Assembly (NCBI GenBank): GCA_016271365.2
Contig: CM057454.1
Coordinates: forward strand, 698,073,501 to 698,137,500
Direction of reading: 5' to 3'
DNA length: 64,000 nt
Source: Neoceratodus forsteri
Lineage: Eukaryota; Chordata; Ceratodontiformes; Ceratodontidae
Shown here: positions 11,892-23,125 of the stretch, one piece after another
Layout: each line of letters opens with the position of its first letter
How positions within the stretch are numbered: position 1 is the stretch's first letter
Program-made: the position numbers and the translations under genes
The notes under the pieces: generated by a model
Database searches by the model: none
Told to the model about the DNA's origin: nothing
Seen by the model: only the letters and a program-made list of their open reading frames with translations

Positions 11892-11904
11892 TTGAGGCAG
11901 CTCT
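11892..11904. repeat. 13-bp target-site duplication, right copy
   Basis: Exact second copy of TGAGGCAGCTCTG; removing the LINE and one copy rejoins the transposase reading frame as RQLCELCHDE. Confidence 0.9.
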
Positions 11905-12424
11905 GTGAGCTGTGCCATGATGAGATTCAGGCACCTACTGCACAACGTCACACCATCTCAGTGGAGACCAAGGTGACAACAGTCATGTGCTTGCTCTCCA
12001 CAGAAACCTTCCAGAGGCCTACTGGGGACACCAGTGGCATATCACAGGGCTCTACAACCCACCTCCTCACACAGTTCCTCACCGCACTGCTGCCACATGC
12101 TTCAGAATACATCCATTTCCCCAGCATGCAGGCAGAGTGACAGAAGCCATGTAGGGGTTCCACAGGGTGGCACGCATGCCAGGTGTCATAGGTGCCATTG
12201 ACTGCACCAATGTGGTGATCCATGCACCACTTGGCGATGATGCCATCACATACATCAACCGGAAGGGGTACCATTCTGTGAATTGCCAGGTGGTGTGCGC
12301 TGTCAGAGGGTGCATCACCAATGTCTGCGCCACACACCCTGGGAGCGCACATGATGCCTACGTATGGCACCAGTCAGCACTCTGCATGAGGTTTGAGAAC
12401 AGGACATACCAAAGGCCATCTGAT
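11892..12424 (+). pseudogene. HARBI1-like: Harbinger transposase, nuclease core (exon before the intron)
   Basis: This is the DDE nuclease core, which cuts at the transposon ends. The first frame (11892-12140) carries CELCHDEIQ and RPTGDTSGISQ, the helix-turn-helix-like part. The next frame (12167-12436) has MPGVIGAIDCTN with the first catalytic Asp (codon 12200-12202), then NRKGYHSVNCQVV and GSAHDAYVW with the second Asp (12353-12355). A frameshift lies near 12140-12170. A GT donor (ATAG|GTACATG) falls at 12424/12425, where related proteins run on into the GD.YPL...WLLTP segment that is found after the intron. Confidence 0.85.
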
Positions 12425-12760
12425 AGGTACATGTGACAGGGCATCAACAGCACAGGAGGGCACCAAGGCTTGGACACATGGGTGGGCAGTGGGCAGTGTG
12501 ACGCAGGTGCATGGGCCCTGGGAAAGCAGGGGTGTGCAAGGGTACAAAGGCAGACACAGGGTGGCACGCAAGCACCATGCACCACACGACAGAGGGGAGC
12601 ATGCAGGTGCTGCTGTGGTAGGGATGCTGGACTGCCAGGTATGGGGATGCATGGGCGGTAGAGCAGGACAGGTGCACACAACACTGAGGGGATGGACGAG
12701 GACAGGGCACATGCCACAGTGTAACCCAATGTACTCACAGACACATGTCTACCCCCACAG
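12425..12760 (+). other. Probable intron of the Harbinger transposase
   Basis: It begins GTACATG and ends CCCCCACAG, with the protein homology stopping and resuming exactly at these points. The length of 336 bp is not a multiple that keeps a frame open, which supports splicing over read-through. Confidence 0.65.
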
Positions 12761-13030
12761 GAGATGCCACATATCCACTGAGGCCCTGGCTTCTCACCCC
12801 CTTCTGACACCCAGAACAGTGGCAGAGGCATGCTACAATGAGGCACACATCACGACACACACCATCATATAGTGTGTCTTCGGCATACTGAAGATTCGAT
12901 TCTGGTGCCTGTGTCAGTCAGGTAGTGCCCTACAGTATAGCTCTGAGAAATCCTGTGGCATATTCCTGGCCTGTTGTATGCTACACAGCATGGCCCTAGA
13001 CCATGAGATACCTGTCGAGGCCAGTGACAG
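12761..13030 (+). pseudogene. HARBI1-like: Harbinger transposase, C-terminal exon
   Basis: This exon opens with GDATYPLRPWLLTPF, a hallmark block of HARBI1-type nucleases. One base later in frame it continues TVAEACYNEAH and CVFGILKIRFWCL, then CGIFLACCMLHSMAL. In the family, the third catalytic residue is the Glu in a V/I-E-R-x-F-G motif. Here that codon is TAG (12870-12872), giving II-stop-CVFG. The change is consistent with a single G to T in GAG. Together with the frameshift at about 12808, this makes the protein non-functional. Confidence 0.8.
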
Positions 13031-13340
13031 CGACAGTTCTGGGGAGGAGGAGGGTTGGGGGAGGGGGCAGACAGGACACCTACTGAGGGCCAGGGAGGCG
13101 AAGTCGGGCAGGGCTGGAGAGATCTGAGGCTGGCAGAGAGAAAGAGCACAGGACTACTGCATGCGTGTGGTGGAGAAACACTTTAGGCCACGCAGGTGAG
13201 TACACAGGTATGTATGCATGCAGGTGTGTGCACCATGGTGTAGGGACTGCATGTCGTGGGCACAGTGGACACCAGATGCCGTACAGTGGACACCGGACAC
13301 CACACAGTGGCACACACATAGGTTCACACACATGGTGGGA

Positions 13341-13385
<45 letters not shown>

Positions 13386-13398
13386 GCACACACACACA
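13341..13398. repeat. (CA)n microsatellite
   Basis: About 40 bases of pure CA, then an interrupted CA stretch to 13398, within the Harbinger element between the transposase and the minus-strand Myb-like gene. Confidence 0.95.
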
Positions 13399-13819
13399 GC
13401 ATGCATCAACCAAGCACCACCCAGGCTATGTCACAGACATCAACGGGCACTGCAGGCACTGGAACACACTCATCATTCCTATGACACATGGCACAACAGT
13501 GGTGCACACAGACATGCAGGACATCTTGCACAGGTAGCACAGAGTGGTGCCAGGATGGCTGTGGGGCAGGTGACCGCCACATATGCCATCACTGGCACCA
13601 CCTGCAGGGCACCCAGTACACACAGGTGTGCTATCCTACCACCACAGGCCCGGGGATATGGGCATCACAGGGCGGCCCTCCTGGCCGCCACGGACATGGG
13701 GTGGCCTCTGCCATGGCTGGTGGTGGTGGGAGTGCCACCACCAGTCAAAGGGGGCAATCCCTGTGATCCTGCAGGGGTGCTGCACTGAGACTATGAATGG
13801 GTGCCCAGTGGAGTGACCA

Positions 13820-15738
13820 TCACACAGCCACTGTCTGAGCCATGAATGGTGGGCATGGAGGCCAGTGGCTATGGAGTAACAGCAGGGGGTTCACCTGGCT
13901 CCACTGCCAGGGCTTACAGGACGTGCTCCTGGGCATCTGACTGGACGCACAATGTCCACGGCGTGTTGTGGATGCAGCCACTGCCTCCGCAGCTGCTGCA
14001 ATCTGATCCAGAGCAGCAGTCATGCACACCCGCATGATGCGTATCTCTGCCAGCATCTATGCATGCCTCACAGCCATGGACTCATGCTCCTGGATCATCC
14101 CAGCCCTGTGGCTCCTGAACTCTGCACAGAGGGCCTCCTGCCCCTCCACAGTTGCCTGCAGGAGGTCAAGGTAGGCTCTCATGTCTTCAGCGGGTGCTGC
14201 ATCACAGTGGCATACCCAAAGAACAGGGGATGTATCAGCCTGTCCCGGTGAATCCACGGGTGGTGGATGCACCCAGGCAGGCTGCGACATGGGTGGGGCT
14301 TGGCTGGCACCACCACTGACTGCCCATGGGTGGTGTTCTTCAGGGCCACTGGAGCGGGTGCATACACAGAGGCACCCTGCCCGGATGACACCGACATTGC
14401 TGGGACTGCACTGGGCAGTGGTGCAGGGAGCACAGCACCCACAGCTGTGGGCAGCTGTGCTGCATCTGCACCTGAACCCAGCACAGTGGGAACATCATTG
14501 GCTCCCAAGTCCACATGCACAGACAACCCCATGATGTGTGCACCGCTGTCAGCCATGTCTGCGTCGGTGGTGTCAGTGATGCATGCGGTGGTGCCAAGGC
14601 CCACCCCTGCATGCCACTGGTGAGCACAAGGAGTGCATCAGCAATGTCCACTGCATCATCTGGGTTGGCATCAGACAACCCGGACAGGCTCCCCAACCAA
14701 GCGATGTACCTGCTGGCTGTCCTGCCAGCACTGGCAGAGGGGCCCACAGGGCCAGGCTGCACCAGGGCCATGACTGATGTTGCTCAGGATGTGGATGGTG
14801 CAGGTGTGGAGTCATCTATGGTGGTGTCATCCGCCCCATGTGATGGGCCCGCATCATTGTCTGCGAGGGCATCACGTTCAGCCATGGCCATGGCTGCACC
14901 CCTGGAGGTGTGATGGTGCTGTGGAGAGAGGAAGGCAGACCATGGTTAATCCACAGTACACATGTCAAATTGGTAATGCACAACAGAACATGGCCATCCA
15001 CACAGTGCCAGGTCTGCAGGCCTGACCACCCCAGCGCCAGGGTGTGACAGCGCTATGCAGGCCATGGAGTGGTCGAGCCTGTCACTATCCCATTGTGCAC
15101 ACTGCATGGCAGCAGTCTCACATGCCACATGGATGCACAGTGGACATGTGCCCTCCGGTGCTGCAGCATAGTACCTGCAGCACCACGGGGCATGTCACAT
15201 CAGGCCAGGAATGACCATCCCTGGGATGCTGTGCCTGGGTGTACAGTGACAGTACATGCTACACAGGGACAGGCGTGGCAACTGTGGCACATGGATGGGT
15301 GAGCCTGTCTAGGACACACAGCTACTCACCATGCTGTGACGGGCTGCCACCAGTCTGGAATCCACCACCTGGGACACCATGCATGGCTGTCCGGGACACA
15401 CTGGTGGCCAGGAGGGCCTCATTCGGGCTGAGCTGTTCCGCTGTGCTTGGTCCACCCCCTGTCTGCCACACGGATGCCTGAATGTTGACCACCTTCTCCT
15501 TGGCCAACCTGCACCTATCATTCTAGTGCTTATGGCACTCTTGGACTGTGTGATTGTACGGTGCCACAGCATTCACCTGCCAGACCACCTCCTCCTAGCC
15601 TGCTGCACGTGCCATCCGGCTGCCTCCCCTGCCAGTGAGGATATCCAGGTGTAGGTGGCATGCATCTATGAGTTCCCTCTCCTCATCCTTGCTGAAGTTT
15701 GGTTGCTGCCTGGTGGTGGCACCTGCATCCTCTGACAT
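13820..15738 (-). pseudogene. Myb/SANT-like Harbinger partner protein (minus strand), spliced and decayed
   Basis: The start ATG is at 15738-15736. The first exon reads NFSKDEERELIDACHLHLDIL, then after a stop VVWQVNAVAPYNHTVQEC, and after another stop RLAKEKVVNIQASVWQTGGGP. This is a Myb/SANT-type trihelix with its typical GGGP linker. A GTGAGT donor lies near 15331 and a CTCCACAG acceptor near 14922. The second exon encodes an Ala/Asp-rich acidic stretch, and the C-terminal part (14290-13830) has helical Glu/Gln-rich residues such as MRAYLDLLQATVEGQEAL. In Harbinger elements this protein binds the transposon ends and carries the nuclease into the nucleus. Several stops and frameshifts are present. 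Confidence 0.65.
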
Positions 15739-16256
15739 ACTGGCTACTGTGGGGGGGAAGCATCCAGGTGTTAGTCACACCTGTGGGTACACATGTTCCA
15801 GCACCCATTTGCCTCTGTCTGTTGCTCCCCCATGTTCCATGATGCCAGTTTTCTGGGCAGTGGTCTGCAGGTGGTTGTCCTGGCACAGGTGGCCATGCCC
15901 CATGGTATATGGTCCACTGGGGATGCTGCACATGCAATGTATGGTCATTGGTCCACGGCTGAACCAACAGTGCAGCCACCCTGGGGGGTCACACTGTGCA
16001 GTCTGCCATGGTCATGTCCTGGTACCTTTGCAGCATGTGTGTTGCCGCCGTGGTACCCTGTCCATCCCGGGTGACACCCTTGCTGCGCTTGCGGGTTGGG
16101 GGCACAGGCATGTGGCTACTGCCATGGTGCAGCTGGCTGCAGTGTGCTTCATGGAGACACTGCCATTGTGCCTGCACAGGCACTGCGGTGTGCCTCAGAC
16201 TGACTTGTGGCACTTTGCTGCATCCACAACACATTGCCAGTGCCACCCAGTCACAC

Positions 16257-16757
16257 ATCCTATCAGGTCATAATGTTGTACGCTTAATAGCGTACGGCAT
16301 TACATGTGAACCCTGGACCTGTGCACTCTCCATGTTGGATCCCCCAGAGTTAGAATACTAAGTGGGGGGTCCGGGGGCACAGTCCCCCATAACAGGAAGG
16401 GTGTGGAGGCAGAGCCCCCCACAGATCAAAAGAAAAAAATAAATTGCGCAACACAATTAAGTCACACAGCATGCTGCCATGTGACATATGGAACCCAGTG
16501 CCATCACACATACCTCTCGTGTGTCCCACTATACAGGGAACAGGTCCTCTGTTTACATTGCATGACCTCCCTGTTCCACATTGCAAGGCCTAGGCTCACT
16601 GATGACCGTATCATCATTCAGCAGGACTGTATCGTACATGTTGAGATGTGTACATCCTGGTTCACAAACAGCCATTTTGGACATGACAGGGAACAGTCTA
16701 TCGGTGTTCTTTGCACCTTCTGCACTGCCCTGCTGGAGTATTCTACATTATGACCAT
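16257..16757. mobile_element. hAT-like MITE family, copy 1
   Basis: The ends are GGTCATAATGTTGTA and CTACATTATGACC. Just inside the left end is a small palindrome, TACGCTTAATAGCGTA, which also occurs in the copy at 21991-23396. Both copies share a G-run/C-run block (GTGGGGGG...CCCCCATAA...GCCCCCC) and a CATGTGACATA-like stretch. It lies inside the Harbinger element, between the two Myb-like genes. Only the left half is clearly alignable to copy 2, and no target duplication is evident here. Confidence 0.55.
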
Positions 16758-17628
16758 TTGTTCCACATATTGGGAGGCATTGTTCCACATATGGGGACCA
16801 TAATCATTGGGAGGTATGCATGCTCATATTCAATCCCCCCAGTACGTTCTGAAGACCCTGTGAATATAGCTGTGTACTCACCTTTAAGGCTCTGCCTCCT
16901 CTCAGTCAACTGGTCTTGGTCTGCTGAATTGGGAGCATTTATGGCTCAGGACATGCAAATGAGGCCTGGGCCCCTGGTAATGAGATCCTAATCAGCTGAA
17001 ATGCTCATGCATGTGGGATGAGGCTGTTTTGGGCACATTATCTGTGAATTGTGCAATTGCCCCCAGCTTATCTCACTTTACAAGGAGCATTTCAGGGCTG
17101 CGCCACTGGCAGAACAGCGCATGTCTGGCACATGTGCTTATCATTGGGTGCATGTTCCTGTATCCGGTGCAGTCTACACAGCACTTCTGTCATGCATGTG
17201 CAGTCACCATGTCCGATGGTGCATCTTCTGTGATGCGTCACTATGCTGCTTACCTGATGCGCTGTTGCAGGCCTGCTGTCCATGACGCTGTGTACTCCAT
17301 CGTGCAGTGTGATCCCATTGGGTGGTCCATGCTGCACTGTGTTTGTAGTGCCCATGGATCATGCACGGTGTGCAGTAGGTGTACATAGTGCGTGCTGTGC
17401 ATGACATGGCATCCACAAGCACATCACGCATGCACAACCAGGTCATGGCCTTGCCACACCATTGTGCCCTCCATTGCACATGCACGGGCATGTTGCCTTT
17501 GACCTATCACGCTTCATGCACAGTGCACGCTGTGCTGCAATTGCCTCAGTGTTTCACATGTTGCATATCGACCACTCAGCTGTGCATTGCCATGTTGCAC
17601 CTTGACGTTGTGTCTTGGTATTGCAGTA

Positions 17629-17919
17629 TGCCTAGGGCAGGGAGACAGACACCTAGGGCCATGAACTGGCTTCAGGTGGAGCTGCTGCATCTGGTGGTTC
17701 TTGTCCTGTCTGTGAAGGGGCAGCTGTTTGGGCAGGATGATCTCCATGAGCCCAGGGCCCAGGTGTGGGCCTCCATTGCCCGTAGGCTTGTGTGGCGCAC
17801 AGGGATGCCACACACTGGGGAGCAGTGCAGGCATCGGTTTGGTGACCTCCAGAGGTGGGACTCGGAGAGACTGGTGCAGCTGCGTCACCGTGCATGCAGG
17901 GGTGCACTGCCAAGGCCAG
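17629..17919 (+). pseudogene. Myb/SANT-like protein (plus strand), exon 1
   Basis: The frame from ATG 17629 shows a trihelix DNA-binding domain: LQVELLHLVVLVLSVKGQLF, VWASIARRL, TGMPHTGEQCRHRFGDLQRW and ERLVQLRHRA. The spaced Trp/Phe positions and the EQCRHRF helix are typical of Myb-like proteins that accompany Harbinger transposases. It differs in sequence from the minus-strand Myb-like gene, so the element seems to carry two such proteins. A donor (CCAG|GTAGGT) follows at 17919/17920. This exon is open throughout. Confidence 0.7.
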
Positions 17920-18290
17920 GTAGGTGTTGATCATCTGGCTCCTTTTATGGTGCATGCTATGTGTGTGTGAGGCCATCATGGGGCACCCACATGGGTCTCA
18001 GGTGTCCTGCACACATGGCAGTGGCTGCATCTGTCCAGTGCTGCTATATCATGTGTGCCATGGGGGGGCACTGGGCAGTGCTGTGTCTGCATGCAGGCTG
18101 CTGGGGGCTGCACAGCTGGTTACCACTGTCTGCTGCATGGACACAGGCAAGTGATGGGGGGACACTGTGGCAGTGCATCCTGCACAGTGGCAGTGTCTGG
18201 CTGTCCATACATAGCCTCTGCATGTTGGTGTTGTGATGTGTGTCTGGCACTGCTGTGGTGGCTAATGGTGCTGTCTGTTGTGTTTTGCAG

Positions 18291-18640
18291 GTCCAGATGC
18301 CAAAGGGCCACAGATGCCATTGAGGTGAGGAGGAGGAGGAGGAGGATCATGGGTGCCAGACATGGTGTCCTTCCAGGGGCAGGTGAATGCTGCATTCTGT
18401 TATTGCTGCATTTCAGTTGCTGTGGGTTACAGCTGGGTGGGGTGTTGTCCATGCTCAGGCCCTCAGTTTGTGTTCTCACTGTCATTGCTGTAGGTCTCCA
18501 GGATTGTCATGCTGTGGATGGGGGTGGTGTCCCTTTAGATGTGGAGCAAAGGATCCATGTGGCCATCTAGGCAGCCCTGCACTCACTTTCCAGGACTGTT
18601 CAGCACCTGTTGGCTGCCCTGCAGGGCATCTTGCTGTGGC
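18291..18640 (+). pseudogene. Myb/SANT-like protein (plus strand), downstream exons
   Basis: An acceptor TTTTGCAG ends at 18290. Joining to exon 1 keeps the frame and gives GPDAKGPQMPLR. A donor GAG|GTGAGG follows at about 18325, and an acceptor near 18493 leads to a last segment, LDVEQRIHVAI. After one stop this continues AALHSLSRTVQHLLAALQGI, a helical, probably dimer-forming C-terminus. The exon structure is inferred from splice sites and protein continuity; the stop in the last exon marks decay. Confidence 0.5.
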
Positions 18641-19202
18641 TCCCATTCTGTGGCTGTGCCAGGGTGTTGCTTGGCAGGGCACTGCATTGGTAGTGGCCCC
18701 CTGCCTCTTACTGGGGCTGTCCCATGTATATAGTCGTTGTACACAGCCCACTGTTACTGTCCCCTTCCTGCCCTCCTTCCCATCCCTGCCATTCCCTCTC
18801 TCTGTTTGGTGTTGTTCTAGTTGTTTGTTGTTCTACTTTTCTGTTGTACAGTTTTTTATCTGATGTTACACTTTCATAAACATGTTGTTCTCAGCACTTG
18901 TCTCTGTGAGTTTCATTGTTCCAGCTCTGTGGTTGCTCCCTCGTGCCCTGCTGGCTTGCTCCACTTGCTCTGAATAGCTCCCCTATGTGACTAAGTGCAT
19001 CCAGCGTGCCCTGAAACATCTGCAGTTGCCATGGCGCATCTCCAGTTGTGCTGTACTATTTCAGTGTGATTCACAGAGGGCTGCACTTGGCTCTTCCCAT
19101 TGCGCATGCCTCTGTGAATTGCTCTGTGTGTGCTCAGTACATCTGATTTGCACCGGCGCATTTGTGATGCAACCAGTGCAACTTCTTTGTGAATCCTTCC
19201 CC

Positions 19203-20054
19203 AAGACAGGAATGCCCCAATGTTTGGAACACTCTGTGCTACAGCTGAGCACTGTCCCAAGTGTTTGTTGAAAATATATATTTTTGTCAGTTCCAGCATG
19301 GATCTGCTTAAACAGGTACTTAATAATTTGGGCACTTTTGCAATAGGACTTTACGCTTCCTGTTTATTGTGGCCCTCGACGTGATACTGCTAACAATATA
19401 TAAAGGAATAAAGCAGGCCTAGTTAATCGAAATGGAAATCTTAAAAAAGCTAGTACTGTCTTTCTGTTCTGACCTTACTACAGATCTTCAAAAGCTCCAG
19501 TCTGGGTCTCAGTTCAGCCATTTTGCGGTTCTGTATTTTTGTTCATTGTATTTAGCTGTTTTTTTAGTCCATGGTATGTTTTAGGGACAAGCCATCCCTG
19601 TAGCAGAATCCCCTTTCTGCACTGCAGCACTGTCTTGTTTTAGTTTATTTAGATGATGTACCTATTATGATTACATTTTTGTACAAAAGTGGTAGCCAGA
19701 AAGCACTGTACCCACTTTAAGAAGGGTAAAATAAGGTTGTGAAAATCTATTTCTGAATGTACAGGTACAGTATACCTTTTGTACATTTAGACTTGTGGTT
19801 CTTTCCCCCTTCACTTCAAGCTAGCCTTGTCAAAGGAAAGCCAAAGATTGAACACACAATATAATACACATACTGTCTATCACTGCTCATCCTGTCTACT
19901 ACCAGGTGAAGCCACTTTGGACTGCCTGGTGACACAGCAAAATGCCACCGAGGGTTCAGGATAAAATTGTTCTGTCTACCTAACAAAATTTGCTGGCCCA
20001 GGTCTGTGCTCTCATTCACTGCTGCTGTCTAGTTTCCCATGGAGATAAGCAAGC
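19203..20054. other. No recognisable gene
   Basis: AT-rich spacer between the Harbinger right end and the L2-like LINE. Only short frames without motifs are present. Confidence 0.45.
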
Positions 20055-20529
20055 AAGGCAAGGCATGGCACATTTTATCTATCTGGCACCCAATCCCTGA
20101 GGCTCTGGACGCCTTACAACAAAATAGGGTCAGTACAGTACAACGTAAAATTAAAATCATTAAATACATGAAATAAATCTCAGTATGTTGAAATAAATCT
20201 ATCAGTTTATTCTGGTCAGCTAACCTTATCAGGGAAGGCCAAACAAAAAAGATAGGCCTTTATCCCCCCCTTAAATTGCTCAACCATTGAGGCCTCCCTG
20301 ACAATAGCTGGCAAAGTGTTCCACAGGGTCGGTGCAGTGACACTGAAGACATGATCCCCAGATGTTTTCAGCCTGACCCTTGGAACATCAAGGAGGTCCC
20401 GGGTCGAGGAATGGAGGGAATGGGCCGAGGAGACAGGTGTTAGAAGATCAGCCAGGCAACCATGGCCCAGCCCTTATAGGATCTTATAGGTGAGCAAGCC
20501 CACCTTGAAGAGGATCCTCCACTTGAAAG

Positions 20530-20808
20530 ACAGCTAGTGCAGAGCCCGTAGAACTGGGGTCACATGAGTGGACCTTGGCAGGCCCATCAGCAACCTTACC
20601 ACAGCATTCTGTATTAGCTGAAGTCGGTAAAGGGTCCCCTCAGTGACCCCAAAGTAAAGAGCATTGCAGTAATCCAGCCTCAAAGTTACAAAGGCATGCA
20701 CCAGTGATAGGAGGTCTTCGGGAGGAACTAGGGGCTTAATCCTGGTGAGGTTCCTCAAGTGGTAAAAAAACACTTTTGACTACAGATGACACCTGAGCTT
20801 TGTGGAGG
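20530..20808 (-). pseudogene. L2-like LINE, RT thumb and C-terminal part
   Basis: The frame includes FYHLRNLTRIKPLVPPEDL, FVTLRLDYCNALYFG and LIQNAVVRLL...HVTPVLRALH. These are the standard conserved blocks after the RT palm in CR1/L2-group LINEs. The plus-strand copy at 50548-51053 shows the same blocks and continues with HWLSVRWRVLFKVGHLTF. Confidence 0.85.
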
Positions 20809-21700
20809 AGTTGTGGGATAACAGAAGGACCAGACACTGAACTTCAGGTTCAACACACAATCTCTGTTTGATGTTTATTCAAAATACAGGAGATAACCTT
20901 CAGCAATGTCATATCCCTTCTTCAGTACATCAGATTGCAGCAACAGATTCTGTATGTCCTTCCTCTGCACTTAGCCAGCACCTACTGACTCACTGATTTC
21001 TGATCTATCTTATCTGTTGAGATTTAGCCTCCCCAATGCTGGCCTTGTTTGTTTGGGTGGTGAGGGCTCAAATAAAAAAAAACAAGCTAAAGACAAAGGA
21101 CCTCAGTGCAGAAGCATGGAAACAAGGGTTACCCCAAAAGGCATTGTCAATAAGCCAAGTTTCAAAGAAACACATCATCACATATACTTCCATAATGTAA
21201 AGCATCATGGGATATATGCAAATCACCATGACATTTCAGACTTGTTCAGTTTACAGCAGTTTACATGTATTTCAAATAGCAAAACTAACTTAATTGTTAT
21301 CATACAGTCCCCTTGTAACTTTTTACCTTTATCAAAAACACCCAGTGCCATGTTATTTTCAACATTTACAGATTTTATACACATAAGGTATATACATTAA
21401 AGTATTTTATAACATAGAGCCATTGCATACTAAATCCAACAATGAGGAACACAGCCTGTTGTTTTATATGAGCTCAGAGGTCACAACAATATCCTCTGTG
21501 TATGAGGACCTTAGAGGGAAAATAAAAATTAAAGAGGACACTATAGCATAGTCAAGAAAGGGAAGGGGGTACCCATAGGTGGCCAACCTTATGGGCTAGA
21601 AATTCGAAGGAATAGATTAGGCTAATAAATAGAAGAACTGTTGCAACAGATTTAAGAAAAGGTCGGCCCTCAAGAGTGGCAGGAGCTCCCTGTCACAATC
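20809..21700. other. Unidentified insertion in the L2-like LINE
   Basis: Comparison with the plus-strand L2 copy shows that the coding sequence around the DSRxTxED/QVSSVV block is contiguous there but separated by about 890 bp here. The inserted DNA has no recognisable protein; the longest frame (21017-21400) lacks motifs. GAGCT-containing sequence lies at both junctions, but I could not define a clean duplication or LTR-like ends. Confidence 0.5.
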
Positions 21701-22020
21701 TTCAGGTGTCACTCTGCTATCCAGAACAATGCCAAGATCTCACGTGCTAGGGGAGGCCATCAATGGTGTGGATCCAAGAAATAGTCCAGTACCCACAACA
21801 GAGGCACTGCCATCATGACCGTGACCTGGCTCGATCACCAGTACCTCCTTCTTGTCTGGGTTCAATTGCAGTCAGCTGGAGGACATCCAGTCACTAATCT
21901 TGACCAGGCAATTATTAACCACTTTGATGACACTGTGTGTTCCTAGGGCAAAAGACAAATACAGCTGGGTATCATCTGCATAGCAATGAAGGCAGGGGAT
22001 CATAATGTCACAAGACATTA

Positions 22021-22945
22021 CACTACCAGTCAAAAGTTTTAGAACACCCCCATTTTTCCAGTTTTTATTGAAATTTACGCAGGTTAATGTCTCAATGTAC
22101 TCTGAAATTAAAGCATAGAACAAATAAACAATTGGAGATAAAAAAGAAATCATAGAATCATTTTGTTTAACAAAATTTAATCTAAATTTTTGACTCATCA
22201 AAGTAGCCACCTTTTGCAGATATACTGCAACCGCCGAACACACTCGTGGCATTCTTCCTACAATGGACATCAAATATTGTTCGGAAGTTCTTCCCAACAC
22301 TGTTGCAGAAGTTCTCACAAATGTGTTGCACTTGTAGGTTGCTTTGCTTTCACCCTTCTGTCCAGTTCATCCCAAACCAGCTCGATGGGGTTTAAGTCTG
22401 GAGACTGTGCTGGCCATTCCATGATTTGAAGCCTACCGTCTTGTTCTTTTCCTCGAAGGTAGTTCTGACATAGCCTGGAGGTATGTTTTGGGTCATTATC
22501 TTGCTGTAGGATGAACCCCTGACCAACTAGGCATAGACCAGAGGGTATTGCATGGCGCTGAAAAATGCTGTGGTAGCCCTTTTGGTTCAGGGTGCCAGTC
22601 ACTCTGTGCTGTTGTCCTGTGAGCCGCCTATCACGCAAACTGTTGACTCTCAGAAACTTGTCTTCTGATTCTGTTGTGGCTTTGGGTCTGCCAGACCTCT
22701 TCCTGTCAGAGTTTCCTCCAGTTTCCAAGTGCCTTTTGATGGTGTAGGAAACTGTACTGACTGACACCTTGGCTTTCTTTGCAATTTCTCTACAGGAGTT
22801 TTTGCTAACCTAAACTTTTTTTTTAACCTCTAGCAGTTTACTGCTTACCTTTGTACCATTTCAGGTTATTCACTGGACTTAAATTGCTTAAATTTCAATA
22901 AAAACTGGAAAATTGGGGGTGTTCTAAACCTTTTGACCGGTAGTG
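22021..22945 (-). mobile_element. Tc1-like transposon, internally deleted
   Basis: It is flanked by TA at 22019-22020 and 22946-22947, the Tc1/mariner target duplication. Terminal inverted repeats of about 57 bp begin CACTACCAGTCAAAAG and match with only about three differences. The total of 925 bp is shorter than an autonomous Tc1 element, which fits the deletion in its transposase. Confidence 0.95.
22315..22767 (-). pseudogene. Tc1 transposase, deletion derivative
   Basis: The N-terminal part shows the paired helix-turn-helix region (VSTVSYTIKRHLETGG, then RKRSGRPKATT, the GRPK-like nuclear/AT-hook motif). After a deletion the frame resumes at FILQQDNDPKHTS, with the second catalytic Asp, and WPAQSPDLNPIELVWDEL, with the C-terminal catalytic region. 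The block holding the first catalytic Asp is missing, so this protein could not cut DNA even though 150 codons remain open. It is the same length class as other internally deleted copies. Confidence 0.9.
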
Positions 22946-23125
22946 TATGTCACATAGCAAATTGCATTGCCAATGCAAAGTAATGTCTGCCATGAGGCAC
23001 AAGTCTTTTTTTGCGGGGGCTATGCCCCCCACATCCCCCATTATGGGGGGCTGCACCCCACCCCCCCCACAAAACATTCTCAACTCCGAGGGTGGTTTAA
23101 CTGGGGGAGTGCACAAAGTCCAAAA

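Larger units (their letters stand above)
7800..19202. mobile_element. Harbinger (PIF) DNA transposon with nested insertions
   Basis: The ends are imperfect terminal inverted repeats: GGGCCGGATTCACAAA at the left and TTTGTGAATCCTTCCCC at the right. Subterminal similarity continues inside (a GATGTACCGGCGC / GCGCCGGTGC pair). Between them lie a HARBI1-like transposase and a Myb/SANT-like gene on plus, plus a second Myb/SANT-like gene on minus, as expected for a Harbinger element, which needs both a nuclease and a Myb partner. Without the 3.5-kb LINE and a roughly 0.5-kb MITE the element would be about 7.4 kb. I could not confirm a 3-bp target duplication (left flank CTA, right flank AAG). Two adjacent Harbinger elements instead of one cannot be excluded. 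Confidence 0.75.

Noticed and set aside
13165..13788. A 207-codon plus-strand frame through the (CA)n microsatellite
   Set aside because: Its openness comes from the THTHTH repeat and the low stop density of GC-rich Harbinger DNA. It has no domain and overlaps the convergent gene region.
15635..16273. A 212-codon plus-strand frame
   Set aside because: It lies antisense to the start of the minus-strand Myb-like gene, is Cys/His/Trp-rich without pattern, and has no motif.
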